Assembly (NCBI GenBank): GCA_903837345.1
Contig: CAILUG010000024.1
Location: 1-54,440, forward strand
Source: an uncultured Gammaproteobacteria bacterium
GTDB taxonomy: Bacteria > Pseudomonadota > Gammaproteobacteria > Pseudomonadales > Pseudohongiellaceae
Reading direction: 5' to 3'
DNA length: 54,440 nucleotides
Shown here: in pieces, positions 17,058 through 26,362 of the stretch
How the letters are laid out: the number at the start of each line of letters is the position of its first letter
Position numbering within the stretch: position 1 is the first letter of the stretch
The notes under the pieces: generated by a model
What the model saw: the letters and a program-made list of their open reading frames with translations, nothing else
Told to the model about the DNA's origin: nothing
Databases searched by the model: none
Translations under genes and position numbers: made by a program

Positions 17058-18092
17058 ATGCAGTTCACCGGCTCCCACATACTCAGTATCAGTCAGTTCG
17101 AGCAGCGGGATGTGGAGTATTTGTTCAAGGTAGCCGATGCCATGGAGCCCTATGCCCAGCGCGAGAAACGCACCCGGGTGCTGGACGGCGCCATTCTTGG
17201 CAACCTGTTTTTTGAACCTTCCACCCGCACACGCGTCAGTTTCGGCTGCGCTTTCAATCTGCTGGGTGGCCATGTCCGGGAAACCACCGACATCAAGACC
17301 TCCTCGATCAGCAAGGGCGAGTCGCTGTACGACACCGCCCGCGTCATCAGTGGCTACAGTGATGTTATTGCGATGCGGCATCCGGTGGCAGGCTCGGTGG
17401 AAGAATTTTCCCGCGCCAGCCGCGTGCCGGTCATCAATGCCGGTGACGGGCCATCCGAACATCCGTCACAGGCGCTGCTTGACCTCTACACCATCCGCAA
17501 GGAACTCGGCATCAAGGGGCCGGCTGACAAGCTGCGCATAGCAATGGTGGGTGATCTCAAGCATGGGCGAACGGTGCACTCGCTGGGCAAACTGCTCAGC
17601 CTCTACCGCAACATCCATTTCACACTGGTGTCGCCGCGCGAGCTGCGCATGCCGGCTGAAATTGTCGAAGAACTGCGCAGCAAGGGGCATGAGGTGCTGG
17701 AAACCGACAACATGGAAGCCGGACTGCACAACAACGACACTGTTTATCTGACCCGCATCCAGGAAGAAAGGTTTGCCAACCAGTCAGAGGCCGACATCTA
17801 TCGGGGTCGCTTCCGCCTCAACCAGGCCATCTACACCCAGTACTGCAAACCCAACACGGTCATCATGCATCCGTTGCCGCGCGATTCGCGCTCCGAGGCC
17901 AATGAGCTCGACAATGATCTCAACCAGCATCCCAATCTGGCCATCTTCCGCCAGACCGACAATGGCGTGCTGATTCGCATGGCCCTGTTTGCGCTCACAC
18001 TCGGTGTGGCAGACGAAATACACAACCATGTGGAACCGGTGAGCTGGTTTACCGCCAAACGCTTCCACAATCCGCCACCGAATCGTACTTGA
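17058..18092 (+). CDS. pyrB: Aspartate carbamoyltransferase catalytic subunit
   Basis: PyrB joins carbamoyl phosphate and aspartate in the first committed step of pyrimidine synthesis. The 344-residue product starts at MQFTGSHILSISQF. It has the carbamoyl-phosphate motif STRTRVSFG, then MRHPVAGS, NAGDGPSEHPSQALLDLYT, the MVGDLKHGRTVHSL block, and HPLPR near the C-terminus. The internal sequences resemble the E. coli-type catalytic chain, but it is about 30 residues longer. No pyrI regulatory-subunit gene and no pyrC-like gene adjoins it. pilU follows 41 bp downstream, so polar co-transcription is possible though functionally unrelated. Confidence 0.93.
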   Translation: MQFTGSHILSISQFEQRDVEYLFKVADAMEPYAQREKRTRVLDGAILGNLFFEPSTRTRVSFGCAFNLLGGHVRETTDIKTSSISKGESLYDTARVISGYSDVIAMRHPVAGSVEEFSRASRVPVINAGDGPSEHPSQALLDLYTIRKELGIKGPADKLRIAMVGDLKHGRTVHSLGKLLSLYRNIHFTLVSPRELRMPAEIVEELRSKGHEVLETDNMEAGLHNNDTVYLTRIQEERFANQSEADIYRGRFRLNQAIYTQYCKPNTVIMHPLPRDSRSEANELDNDLNQHPNLAIFRQTDNGVLIRMALFALTLGVADEIHNHVEPVSWFTAKRFHNPPPNRT

Positions 18093-18133
18093 TCAATTCA
18101 ACTGGCATTCAATACATTTTTCAGGGAGTCCCC

Positions 18134-19273
18134 ATGGATATCGACATCAAGGTGTTATTGAAAGAAATGGTGGACGCCGACGGTTCCGACCTTTTCCTTA
18201 CCACCGGCGCCGCGCCAAGCATGAAAGCCTTTGGCAAGATGGTGCCGATGCGGGAAGAAAGATTTGCTGACGGTGATGTAAAGAAGATCGCCTACGGCAT
18301 CATGAATGAAGAACAGCGTGCCCTATTCGACAAAAGCCCGGAAATGAACCTGGCGATCATGCACGATGGCATCGGCCGCTTCCGCGTCAACATTTTCCAG
18401 CAACGCGGCGAAGTGGGTATGGTGTGCCGAACCATCAAGACCGACATCCCGGACTTCCGCAAATTGGGGCTGCCGGATATCCTGACGCAGCTTATGATGA
18501 ACAAGAACGGACTGATCCTGTTCGTCGGCGGCACCGGCTCCGGCAAATCCACTTCGCTGGCCTCCCTGATCGACTACCGCAACCAGAACAGTTCGGGCCA
18601 CATCATCACCATCGAGGATCCGGTGGAATTCGTGCATCCGCACAAGAAGTCCATAGTCAACCAGCGCGAAGTGGGGGTCGATACCAAATCCTATGAAGAA
18701 GCACTGAAGAACACGCTGCGCCAGGCGCCGGATGTAATCCTGATCGGCGAGATCCGCACCGCAGAAACCATGGAACATGCGCTCGCCTTCGCGGAAACCG
18801 GCCACTTGTGCCTGTCCACCCTGCACGCCAACAACGCCAACCAGGCACTCGACCGCATCATCAACTTCTTTCCGGAAGAGCGGCACAAACAGCTGTTTCT
18901 CGATTTGTCCCTGAACATGCGCGGCATCATTTCGCAACGCCTGATCCCCACGGTTGACGGCAAACGTGCCGCTGCCATCGAAATCCTGCTCGGCACACCC
19001 CGCATCGCTGAACTGATCAAGGGCGGCAAGGTCGAGGAAATCAAGGAAACCATGGAAAAATCCGAAGGCGCCGGCATGCGCACTTTCGATTCCGCGCTCT
19101 ACTACCTTTACAAGGAAGGCAAGATCACGCTGGAAGAAGCACTGCGCAACGCCGATTCCAAAAACAACCTGCGCCTGAAGATATCGCTGGCAGAAGCTGA
19201 TGTGGCCTCCAGGAAGGACACTGATCTCACGGGCGGCCTCTCGCTGGCTCCCAAAGACAACAAGGGGCACTGA
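18134..19273 (+). CDS. pilU: Type IV pilus retraction-type ATPase PilU
   Basis: PilU is a PilT-like hexameric ATPase that assists type IV pilus retraction (twitching). The 379-residue protein starts at MDIDIKVLLKEMV after the ribosome site CAGGGAGTC. Walker A is GGTGSGKS at 132-139. The Asp box (TIEDPVEFVH), Walker B (VILIGEIR) and the His box (HLCLSTLHANN) follow. The C-terminal extension after LKISLAEADVAS fits PilU better than PilT. pilT, which is usually next door, is not in the window. dedA begins 3 bp after its stop. Confidence 0.9.
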   Translation: MDIDIKVLLKEMVDADGSDLFLTTGAAPSMKAFGKMVPMREERFADGDVKKIAYGIMNEEQRALFDKSPEMNLAIMHDGIGRFRVNIFQQRGEVGMVCRTIKTDIPDFRKLGLPDILTQLMMNKNGLILFVGGTGSGKSTSLASLIDYRNQNSSGHIITIEDPVEFVHPHKKSIVNQREVGVDTKSYEEALKNTLRQAPDVILIGEIRTAETMEHALAFAETGHLCLSTLHANNANQALDRIINFFPEERHKQLFLDLSLNMRGIISQRLIPTVDGKRAAAIEILLGTPRIAELIKGGKVEEIKETMEKSEGAGMRTFDSALYYLYKEGKITLEEALRNADSKNNLRLKISLAEADVASRKDTDLTGGLSLAPKDNKGH

Positions 19274-19276
19274 GTC

Positions 19277-19915
19277 TTGGAATTGCTCCAGCTCCTGATC
19301 AGCTTCATCCTGCATGTCGACCAGCATTTGCTGGAACTGTTCAACCAGTACGGATTGTGGATCTATGGCATCCTGTTCCTGGTCATATTCTGCGAGACAG
19401 GACTGGTGGTGACACCCTTGCTGCCAGGTGACTCGCTGTTGTTTGCCACCGGCGCACTGATTGCAGGTACCCGTCTCAACGTGCACACGATGGCGCTGAC
19501 ACTGGGCAGTGCCGCCATCCTCGGCAATGTCGTGAACTACACGATTGGCCGCTTCTTCGGCGCGCAATTGTTCCGCAATCCCGGCTCCAGATGGTTTCGT
19601 CGTGATTATCTGCAGCGGGCCGAGCTGTTTTTCGCCAAATACGGCGGACGTGCAATTGTGCTGACGCGATTCGTGCCGATAATCCGCACCTTCGTACCGT
19701 TTGCGGCCGGCATGGGAGGCATGAACTATCCACGCTTCCTCGCCTACAACATCACCGGGGCAGTGGCCTGGGTAGGCCTGTTCCTCTACGCCGGCTATTT
19801 CTTCGGCAACCTGCCGCAGGTGCGCTCAAACTTCACTGCGCTCATTCTCGGCATTGTGGTGCTGTCGTTCGTCCCTGTTGCTTTTGAATGGTGGCGAGCT
19901 CGCCGTTCGCCATGA
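19277..19915 (+). CDS. DedA-family inner membrane protein
   Basis: The protein has 212 residues and a TTG start at 19277; the family-typical beginning MELLQLLISFILHVDQHL supports this start. DedA proteins are thought to act as proton-linked lipid-carrier flippases and to maintain membrane homeostasis. Visible hallmarks are FCETGLVVTPLLPGDSLLF and the conserved FVPIIRTFVPFAAG segment with its two key arginine/proline turns, flanked by several hydrophobic helices. It directly follows pilU. A long-hairpin element begins only 11 nt after its stop codon. Confidence 0.9.
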   Translation: MELLQLLISFILHVDQHLLELFNQYGLWIYGILFLVIFCETGLVVTPLLPGDSLLFATGALIAGTRLNVHTMALTLGSAAILGNVVNYTIGRFFGAQLFRNPGSRWFRRDYLQRAELFFAKYGGRAIVLTRFVPIIRTFVPFAAGMGGMNYPRFLAYNITGAVAWVGLFLYAGYFFGNLPQVRSNFTALILGIVVLSFVPVAFEWWRARRSP

Positions 19916-19925
19916 TTCAGTGCAT

Positions 19926-20037
19926 AGCCTTGGGCAGATAGATGCTTCTGAAACACGCCACAAGTACGTCCCTGTAGGCTCGCCTCCGGCCATCCATGGC
20001 CTCCGACGGTTTCAGAAGCATCTACCTGCCCAAGGCT
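19926..20037 (+). repeat. Long-hairpin 3'-end element, copy A (type I)
   Basis: The outer arms 19926-19954 and 20009-20037 are 29 nt long with 28 complementary positions. They begin AGCCTTGGGCAG and end in CTGCCCAAGGCT. The core (19955-20008) reads ACGCCACAAGTACGTCCCTG then TAGG, and encloses the inner hairpin GGCCATCCATGGCC. Read in the direction of dedA, it starts 11 nt after the stop codon. It is nearly identical to the core of the copy at 49066-49177 (53 of 54), which is inverted. Similarity with that copy continues past the arm into CAGTGCGTAATTC. Confidence 0.9.
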
Positions 20038-20123
20038 CTCAATTGCAGTGCGTAATTCCTCCAGCCGAAATGAACACGCGCAATTCTTCAAAGCCACTGG
20101 CGCATACAAACAATTTTCGATGA

Positions 20124-20227
20124 GGGCCGCTCCCTGAAGATGGAGGGGACCTCTGCGGCCAGGGATGGCCGCAGGGAGCTACAGGGATGTATTCATGCGT
20201 GTCCCCGTAATCTTCAGGGAGCGGCCC
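20124..20227 (-). repeat. Long-hairpin 3'-end element, copy B (type II)
   Basis: The 27-nt arms (20124-20150 and 20201-20227) begin GGGCCGCTCCCTGAAGAT and pair at all but three adjacent positions. Those three form the same TAC/TCC internal loop seen in copies C and D. The core (20151-20200) contains GGCCAGGGATGGCC and, on the minus strand, ACATCCCTGTAG. Read in the prfC direction it starts 63 nt after the stop codon. The flank CCCGACTGC on the right is shared with copies C and D. Confidence 0.9.
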
Positions 20228-20289
20228 GACTGCACAGGATTCACAGAAGCGCCAGAGGCTGTGATCAAAAGCACCGCGATGTTTTTATC

Positions 20290-21867
20290 TCAATGTTCGC
20301 GAGTTGAGAAGAACCGCAGCTCAGGCCAGCGTTCTTCGGTGAGGCTGAGATTGACGCGGGTGGGAGCCAGATAGGTGAGATGGCCGCCGCCGTCGATCGC
20401 AATGTTTTCGTATGCTTTCTTTTTGAACTCTTCAATTTTGGCCGGCTCACCCTCAACCCAGCGCGCCGTGTAGATGTTCACCGGTTCATACATGCAATCT
20501 ACGTTGTATTCATCCTTCAAACGGAACGCCACCACTTCAAACTGCAACACCCCGACTGCACCCACGATCAGATCGTTGTTGCGTACCGGCATGAACACCT
20601 GGGTGGAGCCCTCTTCCGACAACTGGGTCAACCCCTTTTGCAAGGATTTGAGCTTGAGCGGATCTTTCAGCCGCATGCGTTTGAACAGTTCCGGCGCGAA
20701 ATGCGGAATGCCGGTGAAATGCAGATCCTCGCCACTGGTGAAAGTATCGCCAATCTGTATCGTGCCATGGTTGTGCAAGCCGACGATGTCGCCCGACACT
20801 GCATATTCAGCCTGTTCACGGTCGCCGGCCAGGAAGGTTACTGCGTCGCTGATGCGGACTTCCTTGCCCAGTCGTACATGCTTCATGCGGACACCTTTTT
20901 CATAGGCTCCTGCACAGATGCGCATGAATGCAATTCGGTCCCGATGTTTGGGATCCATGTTGGCCTGGATCTTGAACACAAAACCGGCAAAGCCGGTTTC
21001 TGTTGGCTCCACAGTGCGGGTACGGGTCGGACGTGGCAATGGGGGTGGCGCCCATTCAACAAAGTTGTCGAGCATTTCTTCCACGCCGAAATTGCCAAGT
21101 GCCGTGCCGAAAAACACAGGCGACTGCTTGCCGTCCAGGTAGGCCTGCAGATCAAAGCGGTGGGAGGCGCCTCGTACCAGTTCGATTTGTGTCCGGAAAT
21201 CGTCGGCATAGGCGCCGAGATAGCGGGTAGCCTCATCACTGTCGAGCCCTGCAATCTTGACGACATCATGCACTTCATCTGACAGGCCGTGTTGATACAT
21301 GTGTATGGTATCGGTGTAAAGGTTGTAGATGCCTTTGAGTTCCTTGCCCATGCCGAGTGGCCAGTAGACGGGAGCGCACTGGATATTCAGGATGCGCTCG
21401 ATTTCATCAAGCAGCTCAACACCGTCGCGGATATCACGGTCCAGCTTGTTGATGAAGGTAAGGATCGGGGTGTCACGCAAACGACACACTTCCATCAGTT
21501 TGATGGTGCGCTCTTCCACACCTTTGGCGCCGTCAATCACCATCAGCACCGAATCCACTGCCGTGAGCACGCGATAGGTATCTTCGGAAAAATCTTCGTG
21601 ACCGGGAGTATCGAGCAGATTGACGATGCGCTCCTTGTACGGGAACTGCATCACGGAAGACGTGATGGAAATACCGCGCTGCTGTTCCATGGCCATCCAG
21701 TCGGATGTCACCATACGATCCGATTTCTTGCCCTTGACCGTGCCGGCTTTCTGGATCACGCGACCATAGAGCAACAGTTTCTCGGTGATCGTGGTTTTGC
21801 CGGCATCCGGGTGCGAAATAATGGCGAAAGTGCGCCGTTTGGCGACTTCAATCTCAAATGGTGTCAT
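20290..21867 (-). CDS. prfC: Peptide chain release factor 3
   Basis: RF3 is a translational GTPase that recycles RF1 and RF2 from the ribosome after peptide release. The 525-residue protein matches the usual length. G1 is HPDAGKTT at 19-26, the switch II region is [14 protein letters not shown], and NKLD is G4. The [11 protein letters not shown] block near residue 65-75 is RF3-specific rather than EF-G-like. The unknown 227-residue protein gene ends 4 bp upstream on the same strand, so the two are likely co-transcribed. Confidence 0.96.
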   Translation of the reverse strand: MTPFEIEVAKRRTFAIISHPDAGKTTITEKLLLYGRVIQKAGTVKGKKSDRMVTSDWMAMEQQRGISITSSVMQFPYKERIVNLLDTPGHEDFSEDTYRVLTAVDSVLMVIDGAKGVEERTIKLMEVCRLRDTPILTFINKLDRDIRDGVELLDEIERILNIQCAPVYWPLGMGKELKGIYNLYTDTIHMYQHGLSDEVHDVVKIAGLDSDEATRYLGAYADDFRTQIELVRGASHRFDLQAYLDGKQSPVFFGTALGNFGVEEMLDNFVEWAPPPLPRPTRTRTVEPTETGFAGFVFKIQANMDPKHRDRIAFMRICAGAYEKGVRMKHVRLGKEVRISDAVTFLAGDREQAEYAVSGDIVGLHNHGTIQIGDTFTSGEDLHFTGIPHFAPELFKRMRLKDPLKLKSLQKGLTQLSEEGSTQVFMPVRNNDLIVGAVGVLQFEVVAFRLKDEYNVDCMYEPVNIYTARWVEGEPAKIEEFKKKAYENIAIDGGGHLTYLAPTRVNLSLTEERWPELRFFSTREH

Positions 21868-21871
21868 GGAG

Positions 21872-22555
21872 TCAATGCAGCGTGTCAGAGGCGGCGGGAC
21901 TACGGCTGCTGTAGCGGGCAGGCAGTAACTGGTGGGTTTTCACCACCACCAGATCATGAATATGGATATCGGCATAATCCTGTACCGACGCAAGCACCGG
22001 GTCCAGTTGCAATCTTTGCGAGCCCAGCTTGATGCCATCGAGCAACACACACACCACTTCATCTTCCTCAACGCCGACCACGATGCCCCTTTTGTAACCA
22101 TCCACAGTATGAAGTGTGATCGACATGCCCACTTCAGGCTCGGTGATCCCCTGCTGCAAATCGCCCGGATCTGCCACCAGCAGATCATCCACCGTCAACG
22201 CCATGCCAAAGCCGGCCGCCGCCACGATGTTGACGATTTCGATGGTATCCGGGTCGCTGAGATCAACCTTGAAACTGTGGGTGGTATCCAGCGGCAGTTG
22301 CGGGAGCTGCCCGGTATTGCGCACAGCCAGCAGCTTCAGGAACAGATGGATGTCTTCATCGTTCCACTCAAGGGTTTCTTCCTCGCTGAGTTTTTCGTGA
22401 TCGCCACTGAAGCTGATGACATCAGTCTGGATCGTATGTTCGAGGTTCTGGCTGCCGGCCTGGAACGGAATGACCATGGAAACCAGACTGAAGCCCTCTC
22501 CGCTTTCCGCACTCAGTCGCCAGAGGAAGGGTATTTCTTCGCTGAATTCCAACAT
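21872..22555 (-). CDS. Acidic protein of unknown function upstream of prfC
   Basis: I do not recognise this 227-residue protein. It is strongly acidic ([26 protein letters not shown]) and has no signal peptide or membrane segment. The C-terminal third, [20 protein letters not shown] through [12 protein letters not shown], looks like small beta-barrel strands. Its position 4 bp upstream of prfC suggests co-expression. The start is the first ATG (22555), about 90 bp downstream in the transcript from a cluster of DnaA-box-like sites. Confidence 0.6.
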   Translation of the reverse strand: MLEFSEEIPFLWRLSAESGEGFSLVSMVIPFQAGSQNLEHTIQTDVISFSGDHEKLSEEETLEWNDEDIHLFLKLLAVRNTGQLPQLPLDTTHSFKVDLSDPDTIEIVNIVAAAGFGMALTVDDLLVADPGDLQQGITEPEVGMSITLHTVDGYKRGIVVGVEEDEVVCVLLDGIKLGSQRLQLDPVLASVQDYADIHIHDLVVVKTHQLLPARYSSRSPAASDTLH

Positions 22556-23002
22556 GAAAATCTACTGTGCCACGCCTTCAAAAATACTGGGGCCAGTATA
22601 GCATCCCGGGTCTTGCGCCCAAAAAGAAACTGCCGCCATTGGGGTTGTCCACAAAGTTGGGGGATAAAGTTGTGGATAACTTTGGGAAAAGGCATGCCGG
22701 AGCCTGATCCTGCTAAAACCTTAACAAATTGCCTAAAATTTGACCAAATAAATAATCAATAAATTCAACACGTTAAGAGTCTGCATACACAAACTGCACG
22801 AATAATGCGAATTTTCGGCATTATTTCTTTACTACCGGGTTTTGTGCATAAAAGTCCGGGGTTTTCCAACTTCCAATGTTTTTTATGCTGTTTTTACCGG
22901 GGAAATTTCACAATCTTCGCAGTTTATCCGGCAGCTTTCGGACTGCGCGCTTTTAGCCATAAAAAAACGCTGGAAAAGCGGCGTATTTTTTGAGTGTTCC
23001 GG
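22556..23002. other. 447-bp intergenic region with DnaA-box-like sites and an AT-rich tract
   Basis: TTGTCCACA (22645-22653, one mismatch to TTATCCACA), TGTGGATAA (22671-22679, perfect on the minus strand) and TGTGCATAA (22843-22851, fits TTATNCACA on the minus strand) are present. Between them lies an AT-rich tract, about 22715-22770. An 8-bp hairpin AATAATGC / GCATTATT sits at 22801-22825. No replication gene is adjacent, so I do not call an origin. The region also carries the promoter of the 21872 gene and the terminator of the 23003 gene. Confidence 0.5.
22958..22984 (-). terminator. Intrinsic terminator of the pilB-like gene
   Basis: A 6-bp stem ACGCTG / CGGCGT (one G-U pair, 22967-22984) with a GAAAAG loop is followed on the minus strand by seven T residues (22960-22966 as A on plus). 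A T-run at 22986-22991 makes it potentially bidirectional. It lies 18 bp after the stop of the 23003 gene. Confidence 0.65.
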
Positions 23003-25342
23003 TTATTCCCCGACAATGCGCAATAGCTGCGCGTAATCCGAAAGGCCTCTGAATATTTTCATGATGCCGTCTTGTTTCAGCGTCGTCATGCCATCCTTGA
23101 TGGCCTGCTCGCGTATCTCTGACAGTTCTGCCTTGGTATAGATCAGCTGCTGTATTGCGCGCGTGCCTTTCAGTAATTCATGCACACCGGTACGACCCTT
23201 GTAGCCGGTGCCACCACAAATATCGCAACCCTTGGCCCTGCGCATGTCGATGGCGGCGAGATCAATGCCTGAATGCTCGAACTCTGCGCGGCCGTACTGG
23301 TCTATCAAATGATCAATCTCGCGTTGCTCCGGTGTGTAGGGCTCCTTGCACGCCCCGCACAGGGTTCTCATCAAGCGTTGTGCAAGGATGCCGAGCAGTG
23401 CATCCGAAAAATTGACTGGATCAAGGCCAAGATCGAGCAGACGTGTGATGGTCTCTGGCGCCGAGTTGGTGTGCAGCGTAGACAACACAAGGTGACCCGT
23501 AAGTGAGGCCTCCACACCGATGGAGGCAGTTTCCTTGTCGCGCATCTCACCAATCAGGATTACATCAGGGTCAGCACGCAAGAACGCACGCATCGCTGTG
23601 GCAAAAGTAAAACCTATCTTTGGCTGCATCTGTACTTGCTGCAGGCCGGGCTGGGTGATCTCCACCGGATCTTCGGCAGTCCAGATTTTGCGTTCGGGTT
23701 TGTTCAGATGGCCCAACACCGCATGCAACGTCGTGGTTTTACCGGAACCGGTAGGCCCCACCACCAGGATCAGGCCATGCGGATGCGTGGTGATCTCGAC
23801 CAGATTATCGTTGTTGGCTTTGCTGAGATTGAGTTTCTCCATCGGCAGTGCAGAACCGGCAGCCAGGATACGCATCACGGCGCCCTCGCCTTGCACCGTT
23901 GGTACGGTAGCAACACGCAACTCCACTGCCCTGCCACGAATTTTCAGCTTGCACTTGCCGTCCTGCGGCAAACGACGCTCGGCAATATCGAGGCGCGACA
24001 TTACCTTGATACGCGCGACCAGTGCCGAAGTATGTTCCGCCGGCACTTTCAGCAATTCACGACACAGACCGTCAACCCTGACCCGCACTATGCCGGCGCT
24101 GCGGTCCTTGCCGGGTTCAACATGAATATCCGAGGCGCCGAGCTTTTCCGCTTCAATGATGATGCGGTTGACCAGCTGAATGATGGCGGAGGTAGCAGCA
24201 CCCTCCTCCTCTTTCTCCTTGGTTTCATCGACTTCGACATTTTCATCTTCAAGGCTTTTGAACACCTCATCGAAGCCGCCGATCTCATCCTCTTCCGCTC
24301 TGGCGGTATCACCCAGGTATTGCAGGATATGTTCGGGCAACCCCACCCTGAAAGCATAGTTGCGGGCGTTGATGACCCCCTGGATTTCCATGATGCGCTG
24401 GTGGTTGCTGGGGTCGCTGATCAGAATGACCACTTCTTCCTTGCTGCCGGAAATCGGCACCCACATGTTGTTGCGCAGATAACTGGTGCCAAGATTCTCC
24501 ATCAGATCGGTTGGCAGCGTGATCTTCGGATCGTATTTCATGTACGGCACGCGGTAGTAGAACTCCAGCGACTTGCCGATTTCGTCCGCCTCGATCTTGA
24601 AATCATCCATCAGGGCTTTGGTGACAGTGCCCCCGTAGAGCCCCGCGTTATGGGTTACCTTGTCGAGATCGGCGCTGGTAATCCGGCCCTGCTGGACCAG
24701 AAAGTCATAGGGACCCTGCGTACTCTGGAATTCGGAGCGGAACTGGCGGGCCAGCATCTGTGCCACCATGGTGGCGTGCTTGAGATCCTCCTTGGAGAAA
24801 ACCGGGTCGTCCCGCAAATTGATGACCTGGATGACACCGAGCAGAATCTCGTCCTTGATGGGCACCACCATCATGGATTTGAAAAACAATCCTTTCGACT
24901 CGCTGAATTTCTTGTCCCATTGCAAACGCGGATGGATGTTGGTGAGCTCTTCGGCGTTGTAGACGTTGTCTACCAGAATGGCTCTTTGGGCCAGGGCAAC
25001 ATAGCCGGCCAGGGAAGTAGGGGTAAACGGCACCTTGATGACGATGTCATTGCCTTCATCGGAGCCAATGCCACCCTTGTAAGTAGCGACAATTTCCTTG
25101 CCGTTGTCGACACTCTGGTAGATGGTAAACAGCTTGCACCTGAGCAGTGCCAGCATGTCGCCTTCCACATCCTTCATCGCCTTTTTGAGGTTTTTGGCGA
25201 ACTTCAGCTTCTTGTAGATCTGGGAAAGCTGGCGAACAAAGTCCTCGTCCTGGTTTTTTACGGGAGCTTCGGATTTGTTGGCGAGCGCCTCAGCCCTGTT
25301 GGGAGCCTCAGCGGTGTTGTCTAGGGTTTCTGCCAAGTTCAT
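23003..25342 (-). CDS. PilB/GspE-type assembly ATPase with N-terminal GAF domain
   Basis: The protein has 779 residues. After a polar N-terminus, residues about 38-205 form a GAF domain (GLFFKSMMVVPIKDEILLGV). A MshEN/T2SSE-N-like region follows (about 210-345), then an acidic linker (365-382) and the secretion ATPase (about 385-775). Walker A is GPTGSGKT at 529-536. The Asp box (TAEDPVEI), Walker B (VILIGEMRD) and the His box (LVLSTLHTNS) are intact. A four-Cys zinc motif (CGAC then CDIC) sits near the C-terminus. A GAF-fused extension ATPase suggests ligand-gated pilus or secretion assembly. No other pilus gene adjoins it. Tandem 12-bp repeats lie just upstream. Confidence 0.88.
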   Translation of the reverse strand: MNLAETLDNTAEAPNRAEALANKSEAPVKNQDEDFVRQLSQIYKKLKFAKNLKKAMKDVEGDMLALLRCKLFTIYQSVDNGKEIVATYKGGIGSDEGNDIVIKVPFTPTSLAGYVALAQRAILVDNVYNAEELTNIHPRLQWDKKFSESKGLFFKSMMVVPIKDEILLGVIQVINLRDDPVFSKEDLKHATMVAQMLARQFRSEFQSTQGPYDFLVQQGRITSADLDKVTHNAGLYGGTVTKALMDDFKIEADEIGKSLEFYYRVPYMKYDPKITLPTDLMENLGTSYLRNNMWVPISGSKEEVVILISDPSNHQRIMEIQGVINARNYAFRVGLPEHILQYLGDTARAEEDEIGGFDEVFKSLEDENVEVDETKEKEEEGAATSAIIQLVNRIIIEAEKLGASDIHVEPGKDRSAGIVRVRVDGLCRELLKVPAEHTSALVARIKVMSRLDIAERRLPQDGKCKLKIRGRAVELRVATVPTVQGEGAVMRILAAGSALPMEKLNLSKANNDNLVEITTHPHGLILVVGPTGSGKTTTLHAVLGHLNKPERKIWTAEDPVEITQPGLQQVQMQPKIGFTFATAMRAFLRADPDVILIGEMRDKETASIGVEASLTGHLVLSTLHTNSAPETITRLLDLGLDPVNFSDALLGILAQRLMRTLCGACKEPYTPEQREIDHLIDQYGRAEFEHSGIDLAAIDMRRAKGCDICGGTGYKGRTGVHELLKGTRAIQQLIYTKAELSEIREQAIKDGMTTLKQDGIMKIFRGLSDYAQLLRIVGE

Positions 25343-25364
25343 GACCTGTGGACTTTGCTTGCAA

Positions 25365-25412
25365 CTGTCTTTTCAACTGTCGTTTCAAATGTCTTTTCAA
25401 GAGTCTTTTCAA
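25365..25412. repeat. Four tandem 12-bp repeats in the pilB-like leader
   Basis: Four consecutive units, each a variant of (C/A/G)(T/A)GTC(T/G)TTTCAA, fill exactly 48 bp. On the minus strand each reads TTGAAAAGACAN or a close variant. They end 22 bp upstream of the ATG at 25342. They may bind a regulator or alter the 5' leader; TTGAAA also resembles a -35 element repeated every 12 bp. Confidence 0.75.
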
Positions 25413-25510
25413 GCGCATGGTAGAATCCAGCACTGAATTGTCCGCTAGGTTAACACACCTTCGGAGCCACCCAATAATTCCGGCAGTTCACAGGCAGGGC
25501 CCGCTTCCCC

Positions 25511-26311
25511 GTGATCAAATCCCTCACATTGCTGCTGGTCTGGCCAGTTTTTGGCTTTTTTTGCCAGGCCAGGGCTGCCAGTGATCTGCAACCTGCCCTG
25601 GATCAGGCTCAACTGCGCTGGCTGGGGGACAGGATCTATCAAAACGAATGCAATTCCAGGCCACAGTGCCTGACTGCCTGGAATGCAGGAGAGGAGTTCC
25701 CTTCACTGGGAATCGGCCATTTCATCTGGTACCGCAGCGGCCAAACCGCACCGTTTGTGGAAACCTTTCCGGATTTGTTGAAGTTTCTGCAGCAGTCCGG
25801 TGTGGCAGTTCCTGCATGGTTGCAACAGGACCAGCACCAGCCCTGGCCTGATCGTGACACTTTTCTTGCCGGAGTGAATGACCCGCATCTGCGGGAATTA
25901 CGGACCTTGCTGGAACAAACCCGCGACCAGCAGACGGCATTTATCGTCCGCCGCTTCGAAAACCTGGTGCATGACGCCGGCACGCCGTTTGCCACACGTG
26001 CCGACATCCACAGCAAATTGCAGGCGGTGGCCACTGCCAAAATTCCTTACGGCCTGTATGCGCTGATAGACTATGTACATTTCAAGGGCGATGGTACTGC
26101 TGTCTCCGAACGGTATCAGAGCCAGGGTTGGGGCTTGTTGCAAGTACTGGATCACATGCCGCTGCAAAGCTCCGACCCTTTGCAGGACTTTGTGACCAGT
26201 GCCGGTTTCATTTTGACGCAGCGGGTTGCCAATGCACCCGCTGAACGGCGGGAACAACGCTGGCTTGCCGGCTGGCTGCACCGGCTGCAAACCTATCTGC
26301 CCAAGCCCTGA
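25511..26311 (+). CDS. Conserved exported protein of unknown function
   Basis: The 266-residue protein starts with GTG and has a signal peptide (SLTLLLVWPVFGFFCQARA). I recognise the conserved block IYQNECNSRPQCLTAWNAGE, then SLGIGHFIWYRSG and FPDLLKFL, from unnamed proteobacterial proteins. The two cysteines of NECNSRPQC may form a disulfide. A second conserved stretch, IDYVHFKGDGT...GWGLLQVL, looks like part of an active site or binding groove, reminiscent of lysozyme-like folds, but I cannot support that. It precedes hisC by 51 bp on the same strand. Confidence 0.65.
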   Translation: MIKSLTLLLVWPVFGFFCQARAASDLQPALDQAQLRWLGDRIYQNECNSRPQCLTAWNAGEEFPSLGIGHFIWYRSGQTAPFVETFPDLLKFLQQSGVAVPAWLQQDQHQPWPDRDTFLAGVNDPHLRELRTLLEQTRDQQTAFIVRRFENLVHDAGTPFATRADIHSKLQAVATAKIPYGLYALIDYVHFKGDGTAVSERYQSQGWGLLQVLDHMPLQSSDPLQDFVTSAGFILTQRVANAPAERREQRWLAGWLHRLQTYLPKP

Positions 26312-26362
26312 TTTCCGCGAAAAATCCGGAAGGTGCCAATTGAATTACTGCAGGAGTATTGC

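Larger units (their letters stand above)
19916..20289. other. Convergent dedA/prfC intergenic region
   Basis: This 374-bp space between two converging genes holds no credible coding sequence and no U-tract terminator. It contains two long-hairpin elements in opposite orientation (19926-20037 and 20124-20227), separated by 86 bp. The element nearest each gene is oriented the same way relative to that gene. Confidence 0.85.

Noticed and set aside
18323-19567. A 414-codon open frame antisense to pilU and dedA
   Set aside because: It crosses two well-supported genes and shows no family motif.
19926-20227. CRISPR array
   Set aside because: Two neighbouring repeats are in opposite orientation, of different type and not regularly spaced; no cas genes are present.
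22556-23002. Chromosomal replication origin
   Set aside because: Only three DnaA-box-like sites and an AT-rich tract, with no dnaA, dnaN, gidA or parAB nearby; reported as a weaker finding instead.
23636-25324. A 562-codon open frame antisense to the pilB-like gene
   Set aside because: The opposite strand encodes a clear multi-domain ATPase, and the antisense translation has no recognisable domain or ribosome site.
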